Of a DNA stretch of 14,142 bases, positions 1 to 7,284 are shown piece by piece (positions within the stretch are counted from its first letter, which is position 1; every line of letters begins with the position of its first letter). Made by a program: the position numbers and the translations under genes. This stretch comes from JBJEQG01 sp051881635. Its GTDB lineage: Bacteria > Bacillota > Clostridia > Oscillospirales > Acutalibacteraceae. Where the stretch lies: NCBI GenBank assembly GCA_051881635.1, contig JBJEQG010000109.1, forward strand, positions 1 through 14,142, written 5' to 3'. The notes under the pieces are model-generated. The model saw only the letters and a program-made list of their open reading frames with translations, was not told where the DNA came from and ran no database searches.

Positions 1-102
1 ATGAGCTTTCAATAAGTTCACTGAACGGTTTTTGTCTTTGTTCTGTTTTTAAATATATAAAATCAAAGTTCACTCAATTTTTACAGTTATAAACCAAGTC
101 TG

Positions 103-480
103 TTATACGCATATTTTATCTTTGATTTTTGAAAATATGGCATTTCCTATGCCTTTGACATTCTTTAAGTCCTCTATGCTTTCAAAATTTCCATGTTCCG
201 CACGATAGTCCACAATGCGTTGAGCCAATACCGTACCTATACCCTTCAAATAAGTGGCTAAGGTTTCTGCATCTGCTGTATTGATATTGACCTGTCCGTT
301 TTCCATTCCCGAAACTTCTTCCGTATGACTTTCGGGGATTTCGGATACCGTAACTATTTCCAAAGATTTTTCAGACGCTGTATAAAAAACATTAAATCCA
401 ATCAAAAATACGGCAAACAATACCCCTATGGCAATACAGACTTTGACGGGTGAAAGCTGAACCGTAAACTCAGTACGCAT
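103..480 (-). CDS. comEA: ComEA-like helix-hairpin-helix DNA-binding protein
   Basis: A 125-residue protein with an N-terminal membrane anchor (hydrophobic, about residues 12-33), a short polar linker, and a C-terminal tandem helix-hairpin-helix domain (about 64-125). The first hairpin begins with VNINTA and ends in KGIG; the second carries NVKGIG. This is the ComEA C-terminal architecture; ComEA binds incoming double-stranded DNA outside the membrane for delivery to the uptake channel. It is much shorter than Bacillus subtilis ComEA (about 205 aa) and lacks the SLBB-like domain between anchor and HhH. The ATG at 480 is preferred; a GTG at 483 would add one residue. Both starts lie inside the end of mreB, and no good Shine-Dalgarno is visible, so translation probably depends on ribosomes finishing mreB. 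No comEC or comEB is in view, so a role in transformation is inferred from the family. Confidence 0.85.
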   Translation of the reverse strand: MRTEFTVQLSPVKVCIAIGVLFAVFLIGFNVFYTASEKSLEIVTVSEIPESHTEEVSGMENGQVNINTADAETLATYLKGIGTVLAQRIVDYRAEHGNFESIEDLKNVKGIGNAIFSKIKDKICV

Positions 481-1492
481 CACTAATCGGATTTATACCG
501 CCACGGTCATCTTTACCAACGGCATCAATATATTTCAGTGCTTTTCCGCAACCACGAATAACACAAGTGGACGGGTCATCGGCAATTTCAACACGCAAAC
601 CCGTTTTTTGGTTAATCAGCTCCGCAATACCCGGAATTATTGCACAGCCGCCTGTCAAAACAATACCGTCACTGTGAATATCACCAATCAATTCCGGTGG
701 TGTTTCCTCCAACATATTTTCGATTTCACGCACAATGCCCTCAATAACATCTTGCAAAGCATAAGACAAATCTTCCGCCGTCACCTCTATTGCCATAGGC
801 ATACCTGTCAAAGCATTACGCCCCTTTAATCGGTAAGTCTTGTCTATAATATGCGGTGCAACACAGCCAATCTCCATTTTCATCTGTTCTGCCGTTCTCT
901 TGCCGACCAAAATATTATAATTCTTCTTTGCAAACTTAATGATTTCCTCGTCCATTTTATTGCCTGCCAGCTTTATGGAACGGGAAACCGCAATACCACT
1001 CAGCGAAATAACAGACATATCCGTTGTACCGCCACCAATATCGACAACCAAAGAACCGTGTGGACTGAAAATATCCAATCCCGCACCCATTGCCGCCGCA
1101 ACCGTTTCCTCAATCAGACACACCTTGCGGATACCTGCATTACTGATTGCATTAACAACAGCCCGTTTCTCAACTTCCGTTATTTCACCGGGAACACAGG
1201 CAACAACTCTCGGCATACCAATCCTTGTGGAAACCACTCTTTTCAGAAATACACCAATCATCGCCTCAACAAGTCCCAAATCCGAAATAACGCCGCCAAC
1301 CAACGGATAAGACGCACTCAAACGCTCAGAGGTACGCCCCAACATAGGATAAGCCGCTTCACCGACTGCAATAATATCATCGTTTTCAAGATTAACCGTA
1401 ATTACGGACGGCTCATCAAGAACAACACCTTTATTTCCCAAAAAAATGCGTGTACGAGATGTTCCGAGGTCAATGGCAATATCCAAACTCAT
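470..1492 (-). CDS. mreB: Rod shape-determining protein, MreB/Mbl actin family
   Basis: A 340-residue bacterial actin, normal length for the family. The phosphate-1 loop DLGTSRT lies at 8-14, the conserved EET at 128-130, the phosphate-2 loop DIGGGTTD at 151-158, and the adenosine motif GIVLTGGCAIIPG at 276-288. MreB forms membrane-bound ATP-dependent filaments that guide the elongation machinery for lateral peptidoglycan synthesis. The start is supported by an AAGGAAGA ribosome site 6-8 nt upstream. The gene lies between comF and comEA rather than beside mreC/mreD, so it could be an Mbl- or MreBH-type paralogue; sequence inspection alone cannot separate these. Residues after about 325 form a short polar tail that overlaps the start of comEA. 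Confidence 0.93.
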   Translation of the reverse strand: MSLDIAIDLGTSRTRIFLGNKGVVLDEPSVITVNLENDDIIAVGEAAYPMLGRTSERLSASYPLVGGVISDLGLVEAMIGVFLKRVVSTRIGMPRVVACVPGEITEVEKRAVVNAISNAGIRKVCLIEETVAAAMGAGLDIFSPHGSLVVDIGGGTTDMSVISLSGIAVSRSIKLAGNKMDEEIIKFAKKNYNILVGKRTAEQMKMEIGCVAPHIIDKTYRLKGRNALTGMPMAIEVTAEDLSYALQDVIEGIVREIENMLEETPPELIGDIHSDGIVLTGGCAIIPGIAELINQKTGLRVEIADDPSTCVIRGCGKALKYIDAVGKDDRGGINPISDAY

Positions 1493-1494
1493 TT

Positions 1495-1557
1495 TTATCT
1501 CTTCCTTTCAATGCGGTGAACCGCCAAATAATTTCTCAGTTTTTTAAAGATATTCAT
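1495..1557 (-). CDS. Possible 20-residue leader ORF before mreB
   Basis: In the 85-bp gap between comF and mreB, an ATG at 1557 opens a 20-codon frame whose TAA ends two bases before the mreB ATG. The peptide starts MNIFKKLRNY, ends HRIERKR, and is strongly basic. The spacing would suit translational coupling to mreB. Against it, no clear Shine-Dalgarno precedes the ATG, and mreB has its own site within the end of this frame. A short hairpin (AAGGTT...AACCTT) just after comF lies upstream of it. A chance ORF is the likelier explanation. Confidence 0.2.
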   Translation of the reverse strand: MNIFKKLRNYLAVHRIERKR

Positions 1558-1577
1558 AAATTCAAGGTTTTATAACC

Positions 1578-2246
1578 TTATTGCGAAAACGCACTGCCCG
1601 TTCCGCCGCCCATGGCAACCACAACACACAACACACGCCTTGCACCGTTTCTTTTCAGAACTTTACAACACTCAGACAGTGTACTGCCCGTTGTCATAAT
1701 ATCATCAGTCAGCAAAATCGTCTTTCCCAACACATTAGCGGGACGGGGTGCAATATACACCCCCTGAACATTGACAAGGCGTTCTTCATAATTCAATTCA
1801 TGTTGTATACGGTTCTGCTTGTTTTTAAGCAAAAGCTCCTCATAGGGAATATCTAACAGACTGCCTATTTTTCGTGCCACAAGCTCCGACTGATTATATC
1901 CCCGCTCCCGCCGACTTTGTGCGGATAAAGGCACTGCCGTAATTACATCAATCTGCATATCCTTATAAACTTCCTCCACCGCTTTTGCGGCGGCACGGGC
2001 GAAACTGTCGGCATAGTGTTTCTTGTTTTGGAATTTAAAACGAATTATTGCTTCACGCACAGTCGTATCGTATGTAAAAGGAGCTGTACAAACCGCCCCT
2101 GACGGCACAGGTTCAATACGGGGAAATAATGGAAAATGCACATGACACGCCGCACATTCCGTCATATCGGAATGAATCAGTGTGCGGCAATACGGACAAC
2201 GATTGGGCAAAAGCATGGACAAAAGACGAATGCCCAATGAACTCAC
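1578..2246 (-). CDS. comFC: ComF family phosphoribosyltransferase-like protein
   Basis: A 222-residue protein with the two ComF parts. The N-terminal Cys4 zinc site is C17-x2-C20 and C31-x2-C34. The type I phosphoribosyltransferase domain carries the ComF signature RERGYNQSE at 113-121 and the PRPP-binding loop TDDIMTTGST at 180-189. ComF/ComFC proteins assist natural transformation, probably with the ComFA helicase during passage of single-stranded DNA into the cytosol; the enzymatic substrate is not settled. Start is GTG at 2246, overlapping the recD2 stop as GTGA with a purine-rich GGAAAAGGGG before it, so translation is probably coupled. An ATG 10 codons inside is an alternative but would cut conserved N-terminal sequence. 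No comFA helicase is visible; the upstream neighbour is recD2. Confidence 0.92.
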   Translation of the reverse strand: MSSLGIRLLSMLLPNRCPYCRTLIHSDMTECAACHVHFPLFPRIEPVPSGAVCTAPFTYDTTVREAIIRFKFQNKKHYADSFARAAAKAVEEVYKDMQIDVITAVPLSAQSRRERGYNQSELVARKIGSLLDIPYEELLLKNKQNRIQHELNYEERLVNVQGVYIAPRPANVLGKTILLTDDIMTTGSTLSECCKVLKRNGARRVLCVVVAMGGGTGSAFSQ

Positions 2247-4456
2247 CCCTTTTCCAAAAAATGCTGTAAGGCGGAATAGCGTTTTGTCTTTTTGTTGTTA
2301 TTAACCATATATTTTAAGGTATCTGTATTTCCGACCAAAATCAGCATTTTCTTTGCCCTTGTTACAGCCGTATAAAGCAAATTGCGGTAGTAAAGCTGCG
2401 GTGCTCCCTTATACATCGGCATAATTACTGCCTCAAACTCATTACCCTGACTTTTGTGTACGGTTGTGGCATAAGCCAAATCCAAATCCTGCAAACTTTC
2501 CGTATCATAAGTCACCAAACGGTCATCAAACCGCACGCACACACTCCCCGATACACGGCTTATATCCACAATCATGCCAATATCACCGTTAAAAATGCCC
2601 GAACCGTCAGTACCGTCATCTTTAATCCACGGCAAATCATAATTGTTTTTCATTTGCATAACTTTATCGCCCAAACGAAAAGTATAAGCGGCAGTATTGA
2701 TTTCATACGCTTTGCCCTGTGAGGGATTAACTTCCTGTTGAATTTTCTTGTTTAACTCGATAACGCCCAAATCTCCTTTGCGTCCCGGACAAAGCACCTG
2801 TATTTCCGAAAAAACCGAATAATTATAGGTATTCGGCAAGCGTGTCTTGCATAAATCCAAAATGGTTGAAATAATTTTCTCCTTGTTTGGCACACTCATA
2901 AAGAAAAAATCCCCGTCTGTTCGCCGTACCTCAGGCATTTCTCCCTTAACAATCTTATGGGCATTTGTGACAATAAGGCTTGTTATGGATTGACGGAAAA
3001 TTTCCGTCAGTTGAACAGTCGGCACTTTTTTGGATGCAATCAGGTCACCCAAAACATTACCCGCACCAACGGACGGCAGTTGGTCGCTGTCACCTACCAT
3101 AATCAGTCGGCAACCTAAGGGCAACGCCCGCAAAACACTCTCAAAAAGTAATACATCAATCATTGAAAGTTCATCAATAACCAATACATCGCAATCCAAC
3201 ATATTGCGTTCATTTCGTTGAAATGTGGGACGCTCATTTTTATCCCATGACACTTCCAAAAGACGGTGGATTGTCTTTGCCTCCTGCCCAGTCACTTCGG
3301 ACATTCTCTGTGCAGCCCGTCCCGTTGGAGCGGAAAGCAGAACTTTTAATCCGCATTGCATATACAGCGAAATAATGGCATTAAGTGTTGTGGTTTTTCC
3401 CGTACCCGGACCGCCCGTCAAAATCAACAGACCGCCTGACATCGCCTGTTCAATCGCTTTTTTCTGCAAAACGGCATATTCAATATGCTGTTCATTCTCA
3501 AACCGTTCCAAAGCCTCCGCTACACCTTTAATAGGTTCGGGCGGTATTTGGAGCATCATTTTCAAACGCAAGGCGGCATAACTTTCACTGTTATACATAG
3601 ACGGCAAAAAAACGAAATCCACACCGCCTATATTTTCCTTAACCAAAGCCCCCTCAACAATCATATCACTCAAAGCGGATTGTATTGTTTCCGCAGGAAG
3701 CTGCAAATAATTTGCACAAACCGTCACTGTTTTTTCTTCGGGCAAACAGGTATGCCCGTTGTGCATATTATAAGTAACAATATGTATTATACCCGCCCGA
3801 ATACGGCATATATCATCGCATGGCTTTTCCATTGCCGCCGCCATTGCATCAGCACGCTCAAAGCCTACCGCTATCTCCTCATTACATAAAATATATGGAT
3901 TGTCATTTAGAAGGCTAATGGTCTCGTTTCCCAGACTTTTCCATACACGCATGGACTCAACGGGAGAAATTTGAAACCGCTCCAAATACAGCATAATTTC
4001 ACGAATACCGAAAACCTTTTGCAGTTCCTGACTCATTTTTTCCGCTTTGCTTGCCGTAATTCCTTTAATTTCCGTCAGGCGGTTCGGTTCTTTCTCGATT
4101 ACTTCCAAAGTTTTCTCGCCAAATGCCTCAACCAACTTTCGGGCTGTCACCGCACCAATTCCCTTAACCGCACCTGAGGACAGATAACGCAAAATTGCCC
4201 CCACACCGGACGGCATGATATGCTCATAATAATCCACAGAGAATTGTTCCCCGTAAGAGGCATGGCTTGTCCAACGCCCATACATTTTAATTTCTTCACC
4301 AACATTCACCATTGGCATAGTGCCAACCGCCGTAATATTGGCATAATCGCAGGATACTTCAAGAACCGTATAGCCGTTGCTATCGTTGCGAAAAACAATA
4401 TCCTCCACTGTTCCCTGAATTTCAGAAAGTGTATTTTGTTTATTTTCCTTGTCCAT
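2243..4456 (-). CDS. recD2: RecD2-type SF1B 5'-3' DNA helicase
   Basis: A 737-residue helicase of typical RecD2 length. An N-terminal OB-like region (about 10-80) is followed by helix-hairpin-helix segments (AVKGIG near 96-101, EIKGIT near 129-134), a feature of RecD2 absent from RecBCD RecD. The motor core shows Walker A GGPGTGKTT at 348-356, the DEL box at 428-430, GDSDQLPSVG at 455-464, TVHKSQG at 665-671, and motif VI YTAVTRAKK at 695-703. RecD2 unwinds DNA 5' to 3' without RecB or RecC and acts in repair and replication-fork maintenance in firmicutes. It starts 3 bp after the gatD-like stop and ends in a 4-bp overlap with comF. All helicase motifs look intact. Confidence 0.95.
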   Translation of the reverse strand: MDKENKQNTLSEIQGTVEDIVFRNDSNGYTVLEVSCDYANITAVGTMPMVNVGEEIKMYGRWTSHASYGEQFSVDYYEHIMPSGVGAILRYLSSGAVKGIGAVTARKLVEAFGEKTLEVIEKEPNRLTEIKGITASKAEKMSQELQKVFGIREIMLYLERFQISPVESMRVWKSLGNETISLLNDNPYILCNEEIAVGFERADAMAAAMEKPCDDICRIRAGIIHIVTYNMHNGHTCLPEEKTVTVCANYLQLPAETIQSALSDMIVEGALVKENIGGVDFVFLPSMYNSESYAALRLKMMLQIPPEPIKGVAEALERFENEQHIEYAVLQKKAIEQAMSGGLLILTGGPGTGKTTTLNAIISLYMQCGLKVLLSAPTGRAAQRMSEVTGQEAKTIHRLLEVSWDKNERPTFQRNERNMLDCDVLVIDELSMIDVLLFESVLRALPLGCRLIMVGDSDQLPSVGAGNVLGDLIASKKVPTVQLTEIFRQSITSLIVTNAHKIVKGEMPEVRRTDGDFFFMSVPNKEKIISTILDLCKTRLPNTYNYSVFSEIQVLCPGRKGDLGVIELNKKIQQEVNPSQGKAYEINTAAYTFRLGDKVMQMKNNYDLPWIKDDGTDGSGIFNGDIGMIVDISRVSGSVCVRFDDRLVTYDTESLQDLDLAYATTVHKSQGNEFEAVIMPMYKGAPQLYYRNLLYTAVTRAKKMLILVGNTDTLKYMVNNNKKTKRYSALQHFLEKG

Positions 4457-4459
4457 ATT

Positions 4460-5197
4460 TTAACCGTTGCTCTCCATGCGTTCACGCAGTTTTTGTTCCG
4501 TTACTTCATACGCTTTTTGCTCATAGGGGTATTCTACCGCCTTGTACTCAAAATCGGGATTAACAACCTTGCCGATACATTCGACAACATATTGCATCAT
4601 TGCAGGATTTTTTACCAAAAGCGGTCCTGTCATATAAGTTCCGAAAGTGTTTTCCTTGCGGAAACCTTCATCTTTGCCGTCTTTGTTATCTCCATAACCC
4701 ATTTTCATGTTGAAAATAGGTTCACTGTTTTCCGTAATATCACTGCACTTATTGATAAATCCGACAACGATTTTATCCAAAAAGGCACAGGAGGCATAAC
4801 AATCGGTTGTAATTCTCTTTGCACTTTGCTGAACGGCGGAAAACGCACCAATACCCAAAGCCTCATAGGTCTTACCGTCACTGTCGGTTATCGTTTTTCC
4901 CAAAAATTCGTATGCACTGCCCGTAAAGAGTATAACCTTTTTGGAATTTGAAAATGTATGGAAATCCTCTTTTTTCTGCATTAAATCCGCAAGGGCGTGT
5001 TTTTGACTTCGTTCCATACCCGCTCCAATATAAATAAACTGAAACTCAGACAGCTCCACATCTTGAACACTGTCCGCCTTTGTTACGGCAACTTCAAACC
5101 CCTGGTCGCTCAAATGCCGTTCCAAAACGGTAACATTTGCATATTCACCGTATAAATTCATCAAATTCGGATAGAGATGAAGGATATTGATTTTCAT
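4460..5197 (-). CDS. GatD-like amidotransferase subunit, catalytic triad lost
   Basis: A 245-residue class I (triad) glutamine amidotransferase-like protein, close to GatD length (about 243 aa in Staphylococcus aureus). GatD landmarks are recognisable: LHLYPNLMNLYG at the N-terminus, the IGAGMERSQ turn near 57-65, YEFLGKTI near 96-103, and GTYMTGPLLVKNP near 186-198. GatD normally releases ammonia from glutamine for MurT to amidate D-Glu of lipid II. Here the nucleophile motif CGGYQ reads GSAYE (Cys to Gly at 93) and the catalytic His of GTYLHGP is Thr190. The Asp of the triad appears to be Glu18. The reading frame is intact and lies 16 bp downstream of murT, so this looks like a maintained non-glutaminase subunit rather than a pseudogene. 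Glutaminase activity is not expected. Confidence 0.85.
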   Translation of the reverse strand: MKINILHLYPNLMNLYGEYANVTVLERHLSDQGFEVAVTKADSVQDVELSEFQFIYIGAGMERSQKHALADLMQKKEDFHTFSNSKKVILFTGSAYEFLGKTITDSDGKTYEALGIGAFSAVQQSAKRITTDCYASCAFLDKIVVGFINKCSDITENSEPIFNMKMGYGDNKDGKDEGFRKENTFGTYMTGPLLVKNPAMMQYVVECIGKVVNPDFEYKAVEYPYEQKAYEVTEQKLRERMESNG

Positions 5198-5213
5198 AAT
5201 TTTTTTCCGCTCC

Positions 5214-6545
5214 TTACAGAACCTTTACAGAAGACAACAGTTTGTCCTTGTCCGAAAAACAGGTAATGACAAACAATTTTTCGCTGCCGTTTTCTTTCAG
5301 ATACTCAATTTCTTTTTCAATGGACGGTTCTACACGAATTTTCTCTTGCGGAATATTTGTATAATCAAACCGCACTGCCAAATCATTGGCATAAGTTCCG
5401 CACAGTGTAACACTTTGAATATTCGGACTGTTCAGTCCGTCAAAATAAATATCCCACAGCCATGAAGTTTCACTTGTAAAATATTTACGGCTGACGGCAT
5501 CGACAATCAAAAGCACTGAACAGTTTTCGGGATAAGCCGCCACATAACGAATGGAATGGTCGTATGAAACGGAGTTTTCATGCTTAGATGTCAATAGTGT
5601 TCCTTTGTGTTCGCCCAGCTCAAACTGAACCACACGCCCGTTTTTCATAATATAGCTACTGATACTGTCCCCAATCACTTTTTTATCTATGCCCATTAAA
5701 GAACAGACCGTATAAGCCGCAAGGAAATTATATACATTATATAGGCTGTTTAATGCAAGTTTAATCTTTATTTCATGGTCAATCTCAACCAATCCCTGTG
5801 CCAAATCGACACCTGTAACCGTAAAATCCGTATCATGCCTATGATGTCCACAGTTCGGACAGGAATATTTGCCGATATGATTATAATGATAGTATTCGTA
5901 ATTCATCTTGGCATAACATTTCGGACAATATGTACCGTCACGATACATTCCGACACATTCTTCCGTTGAACCGTCAAAACGCTCCAAACCAAACCAAATA
6001 TTATTGTCCCGTCCGTCCCCAAACAGAGAAACCAACGGGTCATCGGCATTTAAAATCAATCTTGTTTCATCATATATACTGTCTTTCAATGCCGCATAAA
6101 CCCATTGTGGGTGACCGTTTCGGGTAAGTTGGTCACGATACAGGTTTGTAATAACATAGTGTGTCGGACGAAAATATTTAAATGTATATTTGGCATAGCG
6201 TTCATCTGATTCAATCAAAAGTATATCCGATTTCATTTTTCCCGAAAAAGAACAATTTGACAAAATCAAGGTTGTAACACCCTCGATTTGATTAGAACCC
6301 TCTTTATTCCATACCACTTTTTTACCGCCGCATTGAAGAATATGGGCAATCATTTCAACGGTAGATGTTTTTCCGTTACTGCCCGTAACCGCAATAATAT
6401 TTTCGGGCAATTTGATTTTGCTGAGAATATCATGGTCGATTTTCAAGGCAAATTTTCCGGGAAGGCTGCTGCCTTTGCCTACCATTTTGCCTATTATTTT
6501 GAGAATTTTACATACAGCTATTGCCATAAAGGTTTTAAATGCCAT
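5214..6545 (-). CDS. murT: MurT-like Mur ligase family protein (DUF1727)
   Basis: A 443-residue Mur-ligase homologue of MurT length. The ATP loop TGSNGKTS lies at 54-61, the TNLYRDQLTRNG motif near 133-144, and LNADDP at 165-170. A Cys4 zinc ribbon characteristic of MurT is complete (C207, C210, C229, C232). The C-terminal DUF1727 domain is present but altered: the usual ADGRDVSWIWD-type motif appears as SETSWLWD (358-365), and the conserved NPxGxN-type motif reads KHENSVSY (321-328). MurT uses ATP to activate the D-Glu carboxylate of lipid II and receives ammonia from GatD. The ATP site seems intact, but the acceptor side may differ. The ATG at 6545 follows a GAAAGAGA ribosome site, and a promoter lies about 70 bp upstream. 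Confidence 0.9.
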   Translation of the reverse strand: MAFKTFMAIAVCKILKIIGKMVGKGSSLPGKFALKIDHDILSKIKLPENIIAVTGSNGKTSTVEMIAHILQCGGKKVVWNKEGSNQIEGVTTLILSNCSFSGKMKSDILLIESDERYAKYTFKYFRPTHYVITNLYRDQLTRNGHPQWVYAALKDSIYDETRLILNADDPLVSLFGDGRDNNIWFGLERFDGSTEECVGMYRDGTYCPKCYAKMNYEYYHYNHIGKYSCPNCGHHRHDTDFTVTGVDLAQGLVEIDHEIKIKLALNSLYNVYNFLAAYTVCSLMGIDKKVIGDSISSYIMKNGRVVQFELGEHKGTLLTSKHENSVSYDHSIRYVAAYPENCSVLLIVDAVSRKYFTSETSWLWDIYFDGLNSPNIQSVTLCGTYANDLAVRFDYTNIPQEKIRVEPSIEKEIEYLKENGSEKLFVITCFSDKDKLLSSVKVL

Positions 6546-6616
6546 AATTCTCTTTCATCTCTCTTCCAAAACTGTTTTCAATCCGCAAACAAATTTTGAC
6601 TGTTTGTCGTGAGAAC

Positions 6617-6645
6617 ATTATAACATAACCCACGCAAATAAAAAA
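6617..6645 (-). promoter_or_regulatory. Extended -10 promoter for the murT-comEA gene train
   Basis: On the minus strand TGTTATAAT matches the extended -10 consensus (TATAAT at 6622-6617 with TG one base upstream). At 17-bp spacing the -35 region is only a T-run, so recognition would rely on the extended -10. The predicted start lies about 65 nt before the murT ATG. It is the only clear promoter seen before the left-hand block. Confidence 0.55.
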
Positions 6646-6654
6646 GTCCCAATA

Positions 6655-7014
6655 TCAATATTTATTGTCTTTACAAAAATCTTTTATTCTCTCCTCAAAC
6701 TCTGTTGGAGTTATGATTTTCATGGCGGGATAATCCTCAGCGGTTTTCCGGCATATCTGTTCAGATGTACTGTCCATACCGCAATTTAATATCCAAATTT
6801 CATGCCCTGTTCCTTCCAACCATTTTACTCTATTGATAACCCCTTTCAGGATAAACTCCGTATCCGCTCCGCCACCTATGGGAACAATCGTAAACGCTGT
6901 TTTGTTACGATAACGCATAAACCGAAAAGAAATCCGTTTCCACAGTTCAACCAATCCGCATACTGCCGGCAAAGAAACTGCCCATGCCACTAAACCGCCC
7001 CACACTATAATCAC
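6655..7014 (-). CDS. Small membrane-anchored protein of unknown function
   Basis: A 119-residue protein I do not recognise. Residues 1-25 are hydrophobic and rich in Trp, Leu and Val, consistent with one membrane helix. A basic stretch follows (KRISFRFMRYRNK, 26-38), predicting the remainder to be cytoplasmic. The rest (about 40-119) looks like a small alpha/beta fold, with strand-like segments TAFTIVPIGG, EIWILNCGM and MKIITP alternating with helices. The start is GTG at 7014 with a weak AGGG-containing site; another GTG three codons in is possible. It lies upstream of and in line with murT, about 110 bp away, with no convincing terminator between, so partial read-through is possible. The frame is intact and protein-like. 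Confidence 0.6.
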   Translation of the reverse strand: MIIVWGGLVAWAVSLPAVCGLVELWKRISFRFMRYRNKTAFTIVPIGGGADTEFILKGVINRVKWLEGTGHEIWILNCGMDSTSEQICRKTAEDYPAMKIITPTEFEERIKDFCKDNKY

Positions 7015-7041
7015 ACCCTATCTTCAAAAACTGAAAAAAAC

Positions 7042-7083
7042 AAAGAGGCAAGCGAAAAATAATTTTTCTCCTGCCTCTTTTTT
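7042..7083. terminator. Bidirectional intrinsic terminator-like hairpin
   Basis: AAAGAGGCA (7042-7050) pairs with TGCCTCTTT (7072-7080), and inside this GAAAAA (7054-7059) pairs with TTTTTC (7063-7068), leaving a three-base loop. T-runs follow on both strands (T6 on plus at 7078-7083; TTTGTTTTTTT on minus). It sits between divergent genes rather than at a convergent end. On the minus strand it lies about 30 nt before the 6655-7014 start codon, where it could act as an attenuator. Confidence 0.65.
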
Positions 7084-7255
7084 GATATTATTCCAAAAAC
7101 AAACTTTTAATGCCATTCATCTTTGTATGTATAATTTTCAGTCCAAAAACGCTTTTTATTTATTATATGACAAAAATGATTGTTCAGTTAATTTTTCTTT
7201 TGCTATACTCAAAGACACCAAAATGAAAAAATTTCATCAAATTTTGAAAAAGTTA

Positions 7256-7284
7256 TTGACAAAAGTAAAATTATGGTATATAAC
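7256..7284 (+). promoter_or_regulatory. Strong sigma-A-type promoter of the ABC transporter operon
   Basis: A perfect -35 TTGACA (7256-7261), exactly 17 bp of spacer, and -10 TATAAC (7279-7284), one mismatch from consensus. Transcription should begin near 7291, about 117 nt before the first permease ATG. This also rules out translation from the in-frame ATG at 7273. Confidence 0.75.

Noticed and set aside
1..102. Gene fragment or terminator at the left edge
   Set aside because: Only a small GTTC-ACT-GAAC palindrome without a T-run and a stop-rich AT region; nothing supports a gene or a terminator for comEA.
851..1519. 222-codon plus-strand frame opposite mreB
   Set aside because: It is antisense to a clear MreB; its composition (rich in Asn, Arg, His, Thr, Cys) is that of a shadow frame and it has no recognisable motif.
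4220..4951. 243-codon plus-strand frame opposite recD2 and the gatD-like gene
   Set aside because: It crosses two well-supported minus-strand genes and shows no domain; composition fits a shadow frame.
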